A stretch of DNA of 64,000 bases from Roseibaca sp. Y0-43 (lineage in GTDB: Bacteria > Pseudomonadota > Alphaproteobacteria > Rhodobacterales > Rhodobacteraceae): the NCBI RefSeq assembly GCF_020667835.1, contig NZ_JAFMPR010000006.1, positions 186,001 to 250,000 of the forward strand, in the 5' to 3' direction. This document shows, piece by piece, positions 25,833 through 33,932 of the stretch (position 1 is the stretch's first letter; the number at the start of each line of letters is the position of its first letter). Below the pieces are notes generated by a model, which had not been told where the DNA came from, did no database searches, and saw nothing but the letters and a program-made list of their open reading frames with translations. Both the position numbers and the translations under genes were made by a program.

Positions 25833-26608
25833 AGCGGCATCTCCGGTGGTGTTGGGTGAAGCGCATGGGCGTGGATGGCTTCTATGATGCCGCCCGCACC
25901 GATATGGCGGCACCGATGGGCGCGGGGCAGATGGGCGGTCGCGTCCAGCAACTCTGCCTCTGACCCGCCGACCAGCGCGCCATGCAGCCCGGTTTCAAAC
26001 ATGGACAGGTCATTAAGCGTGTCGCCCGCGACCAGCACGCGCTCGGCATCCAGCCCCAGATGGTCGATCAGCCGCAGAAGCGAGGGGCCTTTGCTGACAC
26101 CCTTGGGCAGCACATCGACAAAACAGCCGTGCGAGACGATGAGATCCACCGCCAGCCCGTCCAGCACGGACAGGGCGGCGCGATCGAAGCGGTCGTCATA
26201 TTCATACGACAGGCGGTGCCGAAATTCCGCCTCTTGCAGCCACAGGCCCGGCACATCGGCCAGCCGCGCGCGGATTTCGCCGTCCAGCCCGCGCCAGGCT
26301 TCGGCAATCGGGGCTTCCAAATCGGGCAGCGGCTGGACGCGGCCCGCATCGAACCGGGCAATCGTCGTGCCGACATCGCCGACCACGAATTCGGGGGCGG
26401 GCACGTCGCCCTCTTCCACCAGACGCCCGATAAACGCGGGATCGCGCCCGGTGACGAAGACCAGCCGCACATCAGGCTGTGCGCGCAACCATGTGTAGAG
26501 TGTCGCACGATGCGCAGCGCTGCCCCCCAGAAAGGTTCCGTCAAGGTCCGTCGCCAGCACCATGCGCGTGCTTTGCCCCGCATGGGGGCGCTGTGTCGCT
26601 ATATCCAT
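25829..26608 (-). CDS. HAD-family phosphatase, probable glucosylglycerol-3-phosphatase
   Basis: A 259-residue HAD phosphatase. Motif I is TDLDGTF with the nucleophile Asp21. VFVTGRDPAFIGRLVEEG follows motif I, a Lys appears in PKGVSKGPSLLRLIDHLGL, and motif IV is GDTLNDLSMFE. A cap region lies between (residues about 85-170). The fold is the sucrose-phosphatase/Cof-like type used for sugar-phosphate osmolytes. Coupling by ATGA overlap to ggpS makes glucosylglycerol-phosphate the likely substrate, an inference from context. The start is uncertain: ATG at 26608 is used, while a GTG lies 39 nt upstream and another ATG lies 45 nt downstream. Confidence 0.75.
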   Translation of the reverse strand: MDIATQRPHAGQSTRMVLATDLDGTFLGGSAAHRATLYTWLRAQPDVRLVFVTGRDPAFIGRLVEEGDVPAPEFVVGDVGTTIARFDAGRVQPLPDLEAPIAEAWRGLDGEIRARLADVPGLWLQEAEFRHRLSYEYDDRFDRAALSVLDGLAVDLIVSHGCFVDVLPKGVSKGPSLLRLIDHLGLDAERVLVAGDTLNDLSMFETGLHGALVGGSEAELLDATAHLPRAHRCRHIGAGGIIEAIHAHALHPTPPEMPL

Positions 26609-26677
26609 GCCCTTAAGATGGGACGAGAGCGGCGCAGGTCCAACCACCGGGCCGACGGAAGTGCCCGCTTTCCAACC

Positions 26678-26710
26678 AAAAACAAAAGCCGCCCAAAAAA
26701 TGGGCGGCTT
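26678..26710 (-). terminator. Intrinsic terminator of the cold-shock gene
   Basis: A 10 bp stem, AAGCCGCCCA at 26686-26695 and TGGGCGGCTT at 26701-26710, with an A5 loop. On the minus strand it is followed by TTTGTTTTT. It ends the csp transcript before the phosphatase gene. Confidence 0.88.
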
Positions 26711-26743
26711 CCGAATAACATGCCAAATAATTTGGCAGCTGGA

Positions 26744-26950
26744 TTAGGCGAGTGCCAGGTTCGACGCGGATTCGCGGCCGTCGCGGCCTTTTTCCAGGTC
26801 GAAGGTCACTTTCTGACCGTCATCCAGACCGCGCAGACCAGCGCGCTCGACAGCCGAAATGTGCACGAACACATCTTTCGAACCGCCATCGGGTTGAATG
26901 AAGCCAAAACCTTTGGTTGCGTTGAACCATTTCACGGTGCCAGTGGCCAT
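26744..26950 (-). CDS. Cold-shock domain protein (CspA family)
   Basis: A 68-residue single cold-shock domain. The RNA-binding motifs KGFGFI (residues 13-18) and VFVHIS (residues 27-32) are intact, within the family start MATGTVKWFNATKGFGF. It acts as an RNA chaperone in the cytoplasm. The gene is monocistronic, with a terminator downstream. It has a leader of up to 164 bp before gap, which could serve the thermosensing long 5' UTR known for csp genes; that is not demonstrated here. Confidence 0.95.
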   Translation of the reverse strand: MATGTVKWFNATKGFGFIQPDGGSKDVFVHISAVERAGLRGLDDGQKVTFDLEKGRDGRESASNLALA

Positions 26951-27114
26951 GTGAAGTCTCCTAAATGTATCACTGCCCACGACATTGCGGCAGTTCGGCT
27001 CAGTCAGTGCAAGATCGAGATCACTGTGGCCGATAAAGGAGAACAGGGGTCGATAGAGGTAACGTCGCAGGCTTCCCAATACAGGGCTGCACGGATTCGG
27101 GCAAGGAAATTCGC

Positions 27115-28098
27115 TTACGCCCAAGCCGATAGTCGCGCCGCCATGTCCAGCATCCGGCACGAAAAGCCCCATTCATTGTCATACCAGCCAAAGACCCGCA
27201 GCATCCCGCCATCGGTTTGCTGGGTCTCTGGCAAGGCCATGACAATGCTCTCGGGGCGCGCGCGCAAATCGGTCGACACAAGCGGCCGGTCGGTCCAGCC
27301 GATGACACCACCCGCCGCCTTCAGCGCCGCGTTCACCTCTGCCACGGTGGGGCGCCGGTCGAGCATGACGCACAAATCCACTGCCGACACAGAGGCCGTC
27401 GGCACCCGCACCGCCGCCCCCAGCAAGCGCCCTTCCATTTCCGGCAACACGCGTTCCACCAGTTTTTGCGCGCTGGTCGTCGTGGGCACCATCGACAGCG
27501 CCGCCGCACGCGAGCGCGCCAGATCGCCGCGCGGGGCGTCGACCGTGGGCTGGCTGCCGGTGTAGCAATGCACCGTGGTCATGAACCCCGTGGCAATGCC
27601 CCAGCGGTCGTGCAGGAACTTGGCCAAGGGCGCCAGCGCGTTGGTCGTGCAGGATGCGTTCGAGATCAGTTCCAACTCGGGGCGCAACATGGCGTCATTC
27701 GCGCCCAGAACGATGGTTTCTTCGGCCGCCTCTGACGGGCCGGAAATCAGCACGCGGCGCGCACCAGCCCGAATGCCCCGGCGCGCGACCTCGGTGCGGT
27801 CGGCGCGACCCGTGCATTCCATGACAAGGTCAATATCGGACAGGTCCAGTTCGGACAGGTCGGCCTTTTGTGTCAGCCGCAGGGTGGTGTCGCCCACGCG
27901 AAACTGCCCGTCGCCTGCGGAAACGGGCTGCGCCAAGCGCCCGAAAACACTGTCATATTCGAACAGATAGGCGCAGGTTTCGGCATCGGCGATGTCGTTG
28001 ATCGCCACGATCTGCACATCGGGCCAGCCGCCTTGCAGCCACGCCCGCAGCACGGTCCGCCCAATCCGGCCGAACCCGTTGATCGCCACCCGTATCAT
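27115..28098 (-). CDS. gap: Glyceraldehyde-3-phosphate dehydrogenase family protein
   Basis: A 327-residue enzyme of the GAPDH family. The NAD-binding start is RVAINGFGRIGR, and Asp35 in AINDIAD is consistent with NAD preference. The active site is SNASCTTN with Cys150, and TTVHCYTG provides the catalytic His. The C-terminus WYDNEWGFSCRMLD is standard. Some segments are divergent from housekeeping GAPDH (TTTSAQKLVERVLPEMEGRLLGAAVRVPTASVSAVDL; ESIVMALPETQQ), so it may be a second isozyme or prefer another aldehyde phosphate. It lies 80 bp downstream of bhcD and could be read with the bhc operon. Confidence 0.88.
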   Translation of the reverse strand: MIRVAINGFGRIGRTVLRAWLQGGWPDVQIVAINDIADAETCAYLFEYDSVFGRLAQPVSAGDGQFRVGDTTLRLTQKADLSELDLSDIDLVMECTGRADRTEVARRGIRAGARRVLISGPSEAAEETIVLGANDAMLRPELELISNASCTTNALAPLAKFLHDRWGIATGFMTTVHCYTGSQPTVDAPRGDLARSRAAALSMVPTTTSAQKLVERVLPEMEGRLLGAAVRVPTASVSAVDLCVMLDRRPTVAEVNAALKAAGGVIGWTDRPLVSTDLRARPESIVMALPETQQTDGGMLRVFGWYDNEWGFSCRMLDMAARLSAWA

Positions 28099-28178
28099 GT
28101 TGCTGCCCCCTGCCCTGTCGGCACTTGCGCGCAGTTAGCCCCTGCGCGCGCCGGGGCGCAAGGGCCAGAAACACAGGG

Positions 28179-29141
28179 TCAGAGCGCGACCTCGATCGCG
28201 GTGCCATTGGCGCGCGCCAGGTCCACGGCCTTGCTGGCGACCGCGATATCCTGCAAGCCAACGCCGGTGCCGTCGAACAGCGTGATCTCGTCAGCGCTCG
28301 TGCGCCCCTTATGCGTGCCGTTGATGACCGCGCCGATGGGCGTGATGTCCTCGGCGGCGATCAGCCCTTGGGCGATGGCGTGTTGCGCCTCGCCAATGGT
28401 GATGGATTGCGCGACCTCGTCAGTGAAGACCGTGGCGCGCACCAAAAGCGCCGGCTCCACCTCTTGCTTGCCGATGGTGTCGGTGCCCATGCAGGCGATA
28501 TGCGTGCCGGGGCGGACATGCGCATCCATCAGGCTGGCGGCGGGGCTGGAGGTGATGGTGATAATCACATCCGCCTGCGCGCCCAGATCGTCCAGGCTGA
28601 CTTCCTCGAAGGGCAGCCCTTCCTCAGCCACGGCGCTCGCCAGGCGGTCCATCATGTCGGGGTGGTAGTTCCACGCCACGACCTTCTCGAACTTGCGCTG
28701 GCGCAGCGCCGCACGCATCTGGAACACCGACTGGTGGCCCGCGCCGATCATGCCCAGAACTTTCGAATCGGGCCGCGACAGATGCGCGATGGAAATGGCA
28801 GATGCCGCCGCCGTGCGCAGCGCGGTCAACAGGTTGCCGCCCACCGCCGCCTGCAAGATGCCGGTGTCGGGATCGAACAGGAACACGGTGGACTGATGGT
28901 TGATGATGCCCTTGGCGGCATTGCCAGGGAAATAGCCGCCCGCTTTCACGCCAAGCTGACCGCCCGCGCGGTCCAGACCCGATTTGAACCCGTATTGCCG
29001 CCCCTCGCCCAGTGCCTCGCGCACAACGGGGAAGTTATAGGCATCATCGCGCGCCATGGCGGCGAAAGTGGCTTCAACGGCGTCGAATGCGCTTTGGTCA
29101 TCGACAAGCCCGCCAATGGCGGATTCGGGCACGATCCACAT
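28179..29141 (-). CDS. bhcD: Iminosuccinate reductase (BhcD), ornithine cyclodeaminase family
   Basis: A 320-residue protein of the ornithine cyclodeaminase/mu-crystallin family. A Rossmann loop GMIGAGHQSVFQ lies near residue 131, with KAGGYFPGNAAKG and GTDTIGKQEVEP elsewhere. In the beta-hydroxyaspartate cycle this enzyme reduces iminosuccinate to L-aspartate with NADH, regenerating the amino donor. The assignment rests on its place after bhcA, bhcB and bhcC. AGGAGG precedes the ATG at 29141. It is separated from bhcC by 124 bp containing two palindromes, so it may be expressed at a different level. Confidence 0.9.
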   Translation of the reverse strand: MWIVPESAIGGLVDDQSAFDAVEATFAAMARDDAYNFPVVREALGEGRQYGFKSGLDRAGGQLGVKAGGYFPGNAAKGIINHQSTVFLFDPDTGILQAAVGGNLLTALRTAAASAISIAHLSRPDSKVLGMIGAGHQSVFQMRAALRQRKFEKVVAWNYHPDMMDRLASAVAEEGLPFEEVSLDDLGAQADVIITITSSPAASLMDAHVRPGTHIACMGTDTIGKQEVEPALLVRATVFTDEVAQSITIGEAQHAIAQGLIAAEDITPIGAVINGTHKGRTSADEITLFDGTGVGLQDIAVASKAVDLARANGTAIEVAL

Positions 29142-29179
29142 GGGACAGCCTCCTGTAAGTTCGGGTCGCAGGGGAAGAG

Positions 29180-29200
29180 GCCCCGGATCAGGTCCGGGGC
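29180..29200. repeat. REP-like palindrome, copy 1 of 2 between bhcC and bhcD
   Basis: Perfect 8 bp arms, GCCCCGGA and TCCGGGGC, flanking TCAGG. The sequence core CCGGATCA..TCCGG matches the palindrome at 4885-4911. Confidence 0.55.
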
Positions 29201-29221
29201 ACGGGGAGAGGGGGGGGCACA

Positions 29222-29246
29222 AGGCTCCGGACTTGATCCGGAGCCT
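29222..29246. repeat. REP-like palindrome, copy 2 of 2 between bhcC and bhcD
   Basis: Perfect 10 bp arms, AGGCTCCGGA and TCCGGAGCCT, flanking CTTGA. The arms resemble the neighbouring copy, with compensating changes. It lies 20 bp after the bhcC stop. Confidence 0.55.
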
Positions 29247-29265
29247 CGCGGATCACTGGGCTGGC

Positions 29266-30429
29266 TTAGTAAGCTTTGCCACGCGCGCTAACGGGCCAAA
29301 CGGTTTCAACCTTGCCGTTCCGCACGCCGACATACCAGTCGTGCACGTTGCAGGTCGGGTCGCAATGGCCGGGAACCAACTTCAGCTTGTCGCCCACTTT
29401 CAGCGCACCATCGGGGTCAGAGACGACGCCGTGTTCGTCCGAGCATTTGATGTATTTCACATCGTCGCGCCCGTAGATGAAGGGCAGGCCGCTATCGACC
29501 GACTGTGCTTTCAGACCGGCATCGACGATCGCCTTGTCGGCTTTGGCGTGGCTCATGACGCTGGTCAGGATGAACAGCGCATTCTCCCACTCGCCCTGGT
29601 CGATGCGCTTGCCGTCTTTGTCCAGAATCCGACCATAATCGGCATCCATGAAGGCGTAGGAACCGCACTGAAGTTCGTTATACACGCCCGAATTCGATTC
29701 GAAGTAATACGACCCGGTGCCGCCACCGCCGACGATGTCGCACTCGAGCCCTTCAGCTTTCAGCCCCTCGACCGCGTCGCGGACCATGCCGATGGCGATG
29801 TCGACCTTGGCCTTGCGCTCGTCATAGCTGTCCATGTGCTGCATCGCGCCCTGATAGGCCTGGATGCCGGCGAATTTCAGGCCCGGTGCGGCGTCAATGG
29901 CTTTCGCGATTTCCACCACTTCGGGCGTGGTGGTCACACCGCAGCGGCCCGCGCCGCAGTCGATTTCCACAAGGCACTCGATCTGGGTGCCATGCTTGAC
30001 CGCCGCCGCCGACAGATCGGCCACGTTTGCCACGTCATCGACACAGCAGATGGCGCGTGCGCCCAGTTTGGGGATGCGCGCCAAACGGTCGATCTTGGCC
30101 GGGTCGCGCACCTGGTTCGACACCAGCACGTCCTTGATGCCACCACGGGCAAACACCTCTGCTTCCGACACTTTCTGGCAGCACACGCCGCAAGAGCCGC
30201 CAAGGCTTTCCTGCAGTTTTGCCACATCGACCGATTTGTGCATCTTGCCGTGGACGCGGTGGCGCATCCCGTGCTCGCGCGCGTAGTCGCCCATTTTCTT
30301 GATGTTGCGCTCCAGCGCGTCCAGATCCAGCACAAGGCAGGGCGTCTGGATGTCTGCCTCGTCCATGCCCGGAAGCGCCGGGATGTCATAGCCGACTTCA
30401 AGACCTTCGAATTTCGTCTGCAAGTTCAT
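29266..30429 (-). CDS. bhcC: beta-Hydroxyaspartate aldolase (BhcC)
   Basis: A 387-residue PLP enzyme of the D-threonine-aldolase/DSD fold. The PLP lysine is likely Lys62 in RVHGKMHKS, and the barrel shows ECLVEIDCGAGRCGV and the C-terminal metal site PGHCDPTCN. In the beta-hydroxyaspartate cycle it condenses glyoxylate and glycine to erythro-3-hydroxyaspartate. Start and end are unambiguous. It lies 24 bp after bhcB and before bhcD on the same strand. Confidence 0.94.
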   Translation of the reverse strand: MNLQTKFEGLEVGYDIPALPGMDEADIQTPCLVLDLDALERNIKKMGDYAREHGMRHRVHGKMHKSVDVAKLQESLGGSCGVCCQKVSEAEVFARGGIKDVLVSNQVRDPAKIDRLARIPKLGARAICCVDDVANVADLSAAAVKHGTQIECLVEIDCGAGRCGVTTTPEVVEIAKAIDAAPGLKFAGIQAYQGAMQHMDSYDERKAKVDIAIGMVRDAVEGLKAEGLECDIVGGGGTGSYYFESNSGVYNELQCGSYAFMDADYGRILDKDGKRIDQGEWENALFILTSVMSHAKADKAIVDAGLKAQSVDSGLPFIYGRDDVKYIKCSDEHGVVSDPDGALKVGDKLKLVPGHCDPTCNVHDWYVGVRNGKVETVWPVSARGKAY

Positions 30430-30453
30430 TTCTCTAAACCCCCTGTTATACGG

Positions 30454-31425
30454 TCAGCCTGCCATCCACGGCAGCTTGTCCAGGTCTACATTGCCCCCGG
30501 TGATGATAACGCCGACACGCTTGCCGCGGAATACCTCGGGGTTCTTGAGGATGGTCGCCAGCGGCACGGCGCAAGACGGCTCCATCACGATTTTCATACG
30601 CGCCCAGGTCAGGCGCATCGCGTCGATGATCTCCTGCTCGGTTGCGGTCAGGATATCGGTCACATGATGCGACACGAAATGCCAAGTGTTCTCTTTCAGC
30701 GGCACTTTCAAGCCATCGGCGATGGTATTGGGCGCGTCATCGGCAATGATATGCCCCGCCTTGAAGCTGCGATAGGCATCATCCGCCTGCTCTGGCTCTG
30801 CCGCGTAAATCTCGACATGCGGCGCGATATTCGACAGCGTCAGGCAGCAGCCCGACACCATGCCGCCACCCCCGATGGGTGCGATCACGGCATCAAGCCC
30901 CTCGACCTGTTCCATCAACTCGCGCGAGCAGGTGGCTTGGCCCGCGATCACGCGCGGGTCGTTATAGGGATGCACGAAATCCGCGCCGGTGCGTTCCTGC
31001 ACCTCGGCAAAGACCGCCTCGCGGCTGGTCGTCGACGGCTCGCATTCGGTGATGGTGCCGCCATAACCGATAACGGCGTCCTTCTTGGCCTGCGGCGCGG
31101 TGCGCGGCATGACCACGTTGCACGGAATGCCCCGGCGGCCGGCAGCATAGCTGAGCGACAGCGCATGGTTGCCGCTGGAATGGGTGGCCACGCCACGCTT
31201 GGCTTCCTCGTCGCTCAGCCCGAACACGGCGTTCGACGCGCCGCGCACCTTGAAGGCACCGGCTTTCTGGAAGTTCTCGCATTTGAAGAAAAGCTCTGCC
31301 CCGGTAAGCTTGTTCATGAATTCCGAGGTCAGGATCGGCGTGCGATGGATATACGGCTTGATCCGCTCATGCGCTGCGATCACGTCGTCAAAGGTCGGAA
31401 GCGGTCTTTCGGCTTGGTCTTTCAT
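30454..31425 (-). CDS. bhcB: beta-Hydroxyaspartate dehydratase (BhcB)
   Basis: A 323-residue PLP enzyme of the serine/threonine dehydratase-like family. The PLP lysine is Lys59 in GAFKVRGA, the phosphate loop is IGGGGMVSG, and SSGNHALSLSYAA is the substrate region. It removes water from 3-hydroxyaspartate to give iminosuccinate. The start at 31425 has AGGGGG upstream; a longer frame upstream lacks this. It lies 72 bp after bhcA. Confidence 0.94.
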   Translation of the reverse strand: MKDQAERPLPTFDDVIAAHERIKPYIHRTPILTSEFMNKLTGAELFFKCENFQKAGAFKVRGASNAVFGLSDEEAKRGVATHSSGNHALSLSYAAGRRGIPCNVVMPRTAPQAKKDAVIGYGGTITECEPSTTSREAVFAEVQERTGADFVHPYNDPRVIAGQATCSRELMEQVEGLDAVIAPIGGGGMVSGCCLTLSNIAPHVEIYAAEPEQADDAYRSFKAGHIIADDAPNTIADGLKVPLKENTWHFVSHHVTDILTATEQEIIDAMRLTWARMKIVMEPSCAVPLATILKNPEVFRGKRVGVIITGGNVDLDKLPWMAG

Positions 31426-31497
31426 GTCACCCCCTGCTGATGCGATGTGGCCAGTGTGTCCGGGTTTGCCTGCCCCGTCCACACTGGCGATATGTCA

Positions 31498-32688
31498 TTA
31501 GGCAGCTTTGGCAATCGGTGCTGCCGCTGTCCCACGAAGATAATCCTGCGCGGCGGCAACGCCACTGCCAAGCTTCACGGGCCAGCCCAGATCGGCCATG
31601 CACATCTCTGCCGTGGCCAGACCCGACAGCAACATGACATCGGTCAGGCTGCCCAGATGGCCGATGCGGAACAGCTTGCCCGCAACCTCGCCAAGGCCAA
31701 CGCCAAAGGCCACGCCGTATTTGCTAGCGGCCAGTGTCACAAGGTCGGTGCCGTTGAAGCCTTCCGGGGCCATGACCGCGCTGACGGTATCGGAATAAAG
31801 ATCGGGGCGCGCGGCGCACAGTTTCAGACCCCAGCCATCGACGGCGCGGCGGGTGGCTTCGGCCAGACGGTGGTGGCGGGCATAAACATTGTCCAGACCT
31901 TCGGCCTTCAGCATCTCGATACTGGCGGCCAGACCGTTAATCAGGCCAACCGGCGGCGTATAGGGATAGCCGCCTGCGGCATAGCCCTTCAGCATGTCGC
32001 CAAAATCGAAGAAGGTGCGCGGCAACTTCGCGCTTTCGCGCGCGGCCAGCGCCTTGGGCGAGACGCCCAGAATGGCCAGACCAGCGGGCAGCATGAACCC
32101 TTTTTGCGACCCCGAGACAGCGATATCCACGCCCCAAGCGTCCATCTCGAACGGCATGGACGCGATGGAACTGACACCATCGACCAGCAAAAGCGCCGGG
32201 TGGCTTGCCTTGTCCATCGCCGCACGCAGCCCTGCGATGTCAGAGCGCACGCCGGTTGCGGTCTCGTTATGCGTGGCCAGAACGGCCTTGATGGCGTGGT
32301 CCTTGTCGGCAGCCAGTGCCGCGCCCATCGCATCGACCGGGCAGCCTTCGCCCCAAGGTGCCTCGATGATCTGCACATCCAGCCCGTGACGCTGGCACAG
32401 GTCGATCCAGCGGTGGCTGAACATGCCGTGACGCGCGGCCAGAACCTTGTCACCGGGCGACAGCGTGTTGCTGATCGCGGCTTCCCAGCCGCCGGTGCCG
32501 GTCGAGGGCAGGATAATCACTTCGCCCGCGCCCATGCCCAGCACTTCTTTCACGCCCGCAACGGCAGGCTTGAACACCGCCGCGAAAGCGGGCGAACGGT
32601 GGTCGATGGTCGGCATGTCGCAAGCCTTGCGCAGGCTTTCGGGCATATTGGTCGGGCCGGGAATAAAAACCGGGTTCTGCAAGGACAT
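31498..32688 (-). CDS. bhcA: Aspartate-glyoxylate aminotransferase (BhcA)
   Basis: A 396-residue class V PLP aminotransferase. The PLP lysine is Lys196 in SGSQKGFMLPAG, LLLVDGVSSIASMPFEMDAW holds the PLP aspartate, and GPTNMPESLR lies at the N-terminus. It transfers the amino group of L-aspartate to glyoxylate, giving glycine and oxaloacetate, the entry and output step of the cycle. GGAGGGGG precedes the ATG. It is the first gene of bhcABCD, divergent from bhcR across 172 bp. Confidence 0.94.
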   Translation of the reverse strand: MSLQNPVFIPGPTNMPESLRKACDMPTIDHRSPAFAAVFKPAVAGVKEVLGMGAGEVIILPSTGTGGWEAAISNTLSPGDKVLAARHGMFSHRWIDLCQRHGLDVQIIEAPWGEGCPVDAMGAALAADKDHAIKAVLATHNETATGVRSDIAGLRAAMDKASHPALLLVDGVSSIASMPFEMDAWGVDIAVSGSQKGFMLPAGLAILGVSPKALAARESAKLPRTFFDFGDMLKGYAAGGYPYTPPVGLINGLAASIEMLKAEGLDNVYARHHRLAEATRRAVDGWGLKLCAARPDLYSDTVSAVMAPEGFNGTDLVTLAASKYGVAFGVGLGEVAGKLFRIGHLGSLTDVMLLSGLATAEMCMADLGWPVKLGSGVAAAQDYLRGTAAAPIAKAA

Positions 32689-32735
32689 TTGATCCCCCTC
32701 CATTAAGTTGGGGCTGTCATCCCACCTTTACAGGC

Positions 32736-32758
32736 ATTTTTCAATTTTTTTGAAAAAT
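32736..32758. promoter_or_regulatory. Palindrome in the bhcA-bhcR promoter region
   Basis: Perfect 9 bp arms, ATTTTTCAA and TTGAAAAAT, around a T5 spacer, 47 bp upstream of bhcA. A further half-site TGAAAAA occurs at 32771 and its complement TTTTTCA at 32813. All lie in an AT-rich stretch unlike the GC-rich surroundings. Likely BhcR (IclR-type) operators. Confidence 0.6.
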
Positions 32759-32860
32759 AATTACCATATATGAAAAACTCAGAATTCGTGTTATATATCA
32801 GGTAGTAAGCGTTTTTCACTCTGCTTTCTGCGCTGCGGCGTGGGCCAAAAAAGGTGGGAC

Positions 32861-33688
32861 ATGACACAGGTATCGCGGCGCGGGCGGCCCCGTGCGTTCA
32901 ATGACAAGACTGCTCAGAACACCATCCAGTCGCTGGATCGCGCGATGGCGATTCTGGAAACCCTGTCGCGGTCAGAAGGGATGACGCTGTCGAACCTCGC
33001 CGCCGCTTGCGGGCAGTCCACGGCGACCGTCTACCGCGTGCTGGTGACGCTTCAGCAACGTGACATGGTCGACCTGGACCCGGCCGGGCAGGTCTGGCAT
33101 GTGGGCGTCGGCACGTTTCGGGCAGGCACGTCGTTTCTGCGGCGCACCTCGCTTGTGGAGCGCGCGCGCGCACCCATGCAAGCGCTGATGCGCGAAAGCG
33201 GCGAGACGGCCAATCTGGGCGTGGAACAAAAGGACGAGGTTCTATTCCTGACACAGGTCGAAACCCATCAAGCGATTCGCGCCTTCTTTCCGCCCGGCAC
33301 CATAGGTCCGATGCATGTGTCTGGCATTGGCAAGGCGCTGCTGGCGTGGTTTGACGATGCGCGCGTGGCCCAAGTTGTGGAACGCCGCGGCCTGCGCGCG
33401 TTTACGCCCGCGTCTCTGACCACGCTGAGCGATCTGCGCGCCGATTGCGCCAAAACCCGCGCGCGCGGCTTTGCCTTTGACGACGAAGAACGCGCGCCCG
33501 GAATGCGCTGCATCGCGGCCCCCATTTTTAACCCGTATGGCGAACCGGTTGCTGGCGTGTCCGTCTCTGGCCCGGCGTTTCGTCTGGACACTGATAATCT
33601 GGACCGGATCGGCGCACTGGTGGTCGAAACTGCGACAAAAATAACCGCGGCGACGGGTGGCGTGGTGCCGATGGCGAAAGCGGTTTGA
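32861..33688 (+). CDS. bhcR: IclR-type regulator of the beta-hydroxyaspartate cycle (BhcR)
   Basis: A 275-residue IclR-family regulator. The N-terminal winged helix is at residues about 18-75 (IQSLDRAMAILETLSRSEGMTLSNLAAACGQSTATVYRVLVTLQQRDMV). The C-terminal effector domain contains GPMHVSGIGKALLAW and ERAPGMRCIAAPIFN. In this family the effector domain binds small metabolites, and BhcR is known to respond to glyoxylate. The ATG at 32861 has an AGGTGGG ribosome site; a GTG 21 nt upstream is less likely. Its stop codon TGA lies inside the inverted repeat upstream of hemP. Confidence 0.93.
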   Translation: MTQVSRRGRPRAFNDKTAQNTIQSLDRAMAILETLSRSEGMTLSNLAAACGQSTATVYRVLVTLQQRDMVDLDPAGQVWHVGVGTFRAGTSFLRRTSLVERARAPMQALMRESGETANLGVEQKDEVLFLTQVETHQAIRAFFPPGTIGPMHVSGIGKALLAWFDDARVAQVVERRGLRAFTPASLTTLSDLRADCAKTRARGFAFDDEERAPGMRCIAAPIFNPYGEPVAGVSVSGPAFRLDTDNLDRIGALVVETATKITAATGGVVPMAKAV

Positions 33689-33709
33689 CAAATCCGATTT
33701 ATTTTGTCA
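33686..33709. promoter_or_regulatory. Candidate iron-responsive operator upstream of hemP
   Basis: A perfect 7 bp inverted repeat, TGACAAA at 33686-33692 and TTTGTCA at 33703-33709, with a 10 bp spacer. It begins at the bhcR stop codon and ends 61 bp before the hemP start. The overall form resembles iron-responsive boxes of Rhodobacterales; the cognate regulator is not in the window. Confidence 0.5.
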
Positions 33710-33770
33710 GGTTTATCCCGAAGCCAGCCGCGAGGCCAGCCAGCCCCGTTTCTGACCCATGAGAGTGACC

Positions 33771-33932
33771 ATGAACGCCTACACCCGCTTCGTTCCCGAA
33801 ACCGAACCGTCGGCCCCCGTGCATGATGTCTACACCCTGACACGCGGCGGCAATCTGGCGCAGATCGTGCTGGACGGCAAAACCTACCAACTGCGCATCA
33901 CGCGCGCGGGGAAACTGATCCTGACGAAATGA
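33771..33932 (+). CDS. hemP: Hemin uptake protein HemP
   Basis: A 53-residue protein ending in GGNLAQIVLDGKTYQLRITRAGKLILTK, the HemP family signature (short beta-strand core, conserved G-x-Y-x-L-R-x-T and K-L-I-L-T-K). HemP is associated with hemin uptake in proteobacteria and helps expression of heme receptors. GAGAG lies upstream of the chosen ATG; another in-frame ATG lies 12 nt earlier. A bidirectional terminator follows at once, so it is a single-gene unit under a probable iron operator. Confidence 0.88.
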   Translation: MNAYTRFVPETEPSAPVHDVYTLTRGGNLAQIVLDGKTYQLRITRAGKLILTK

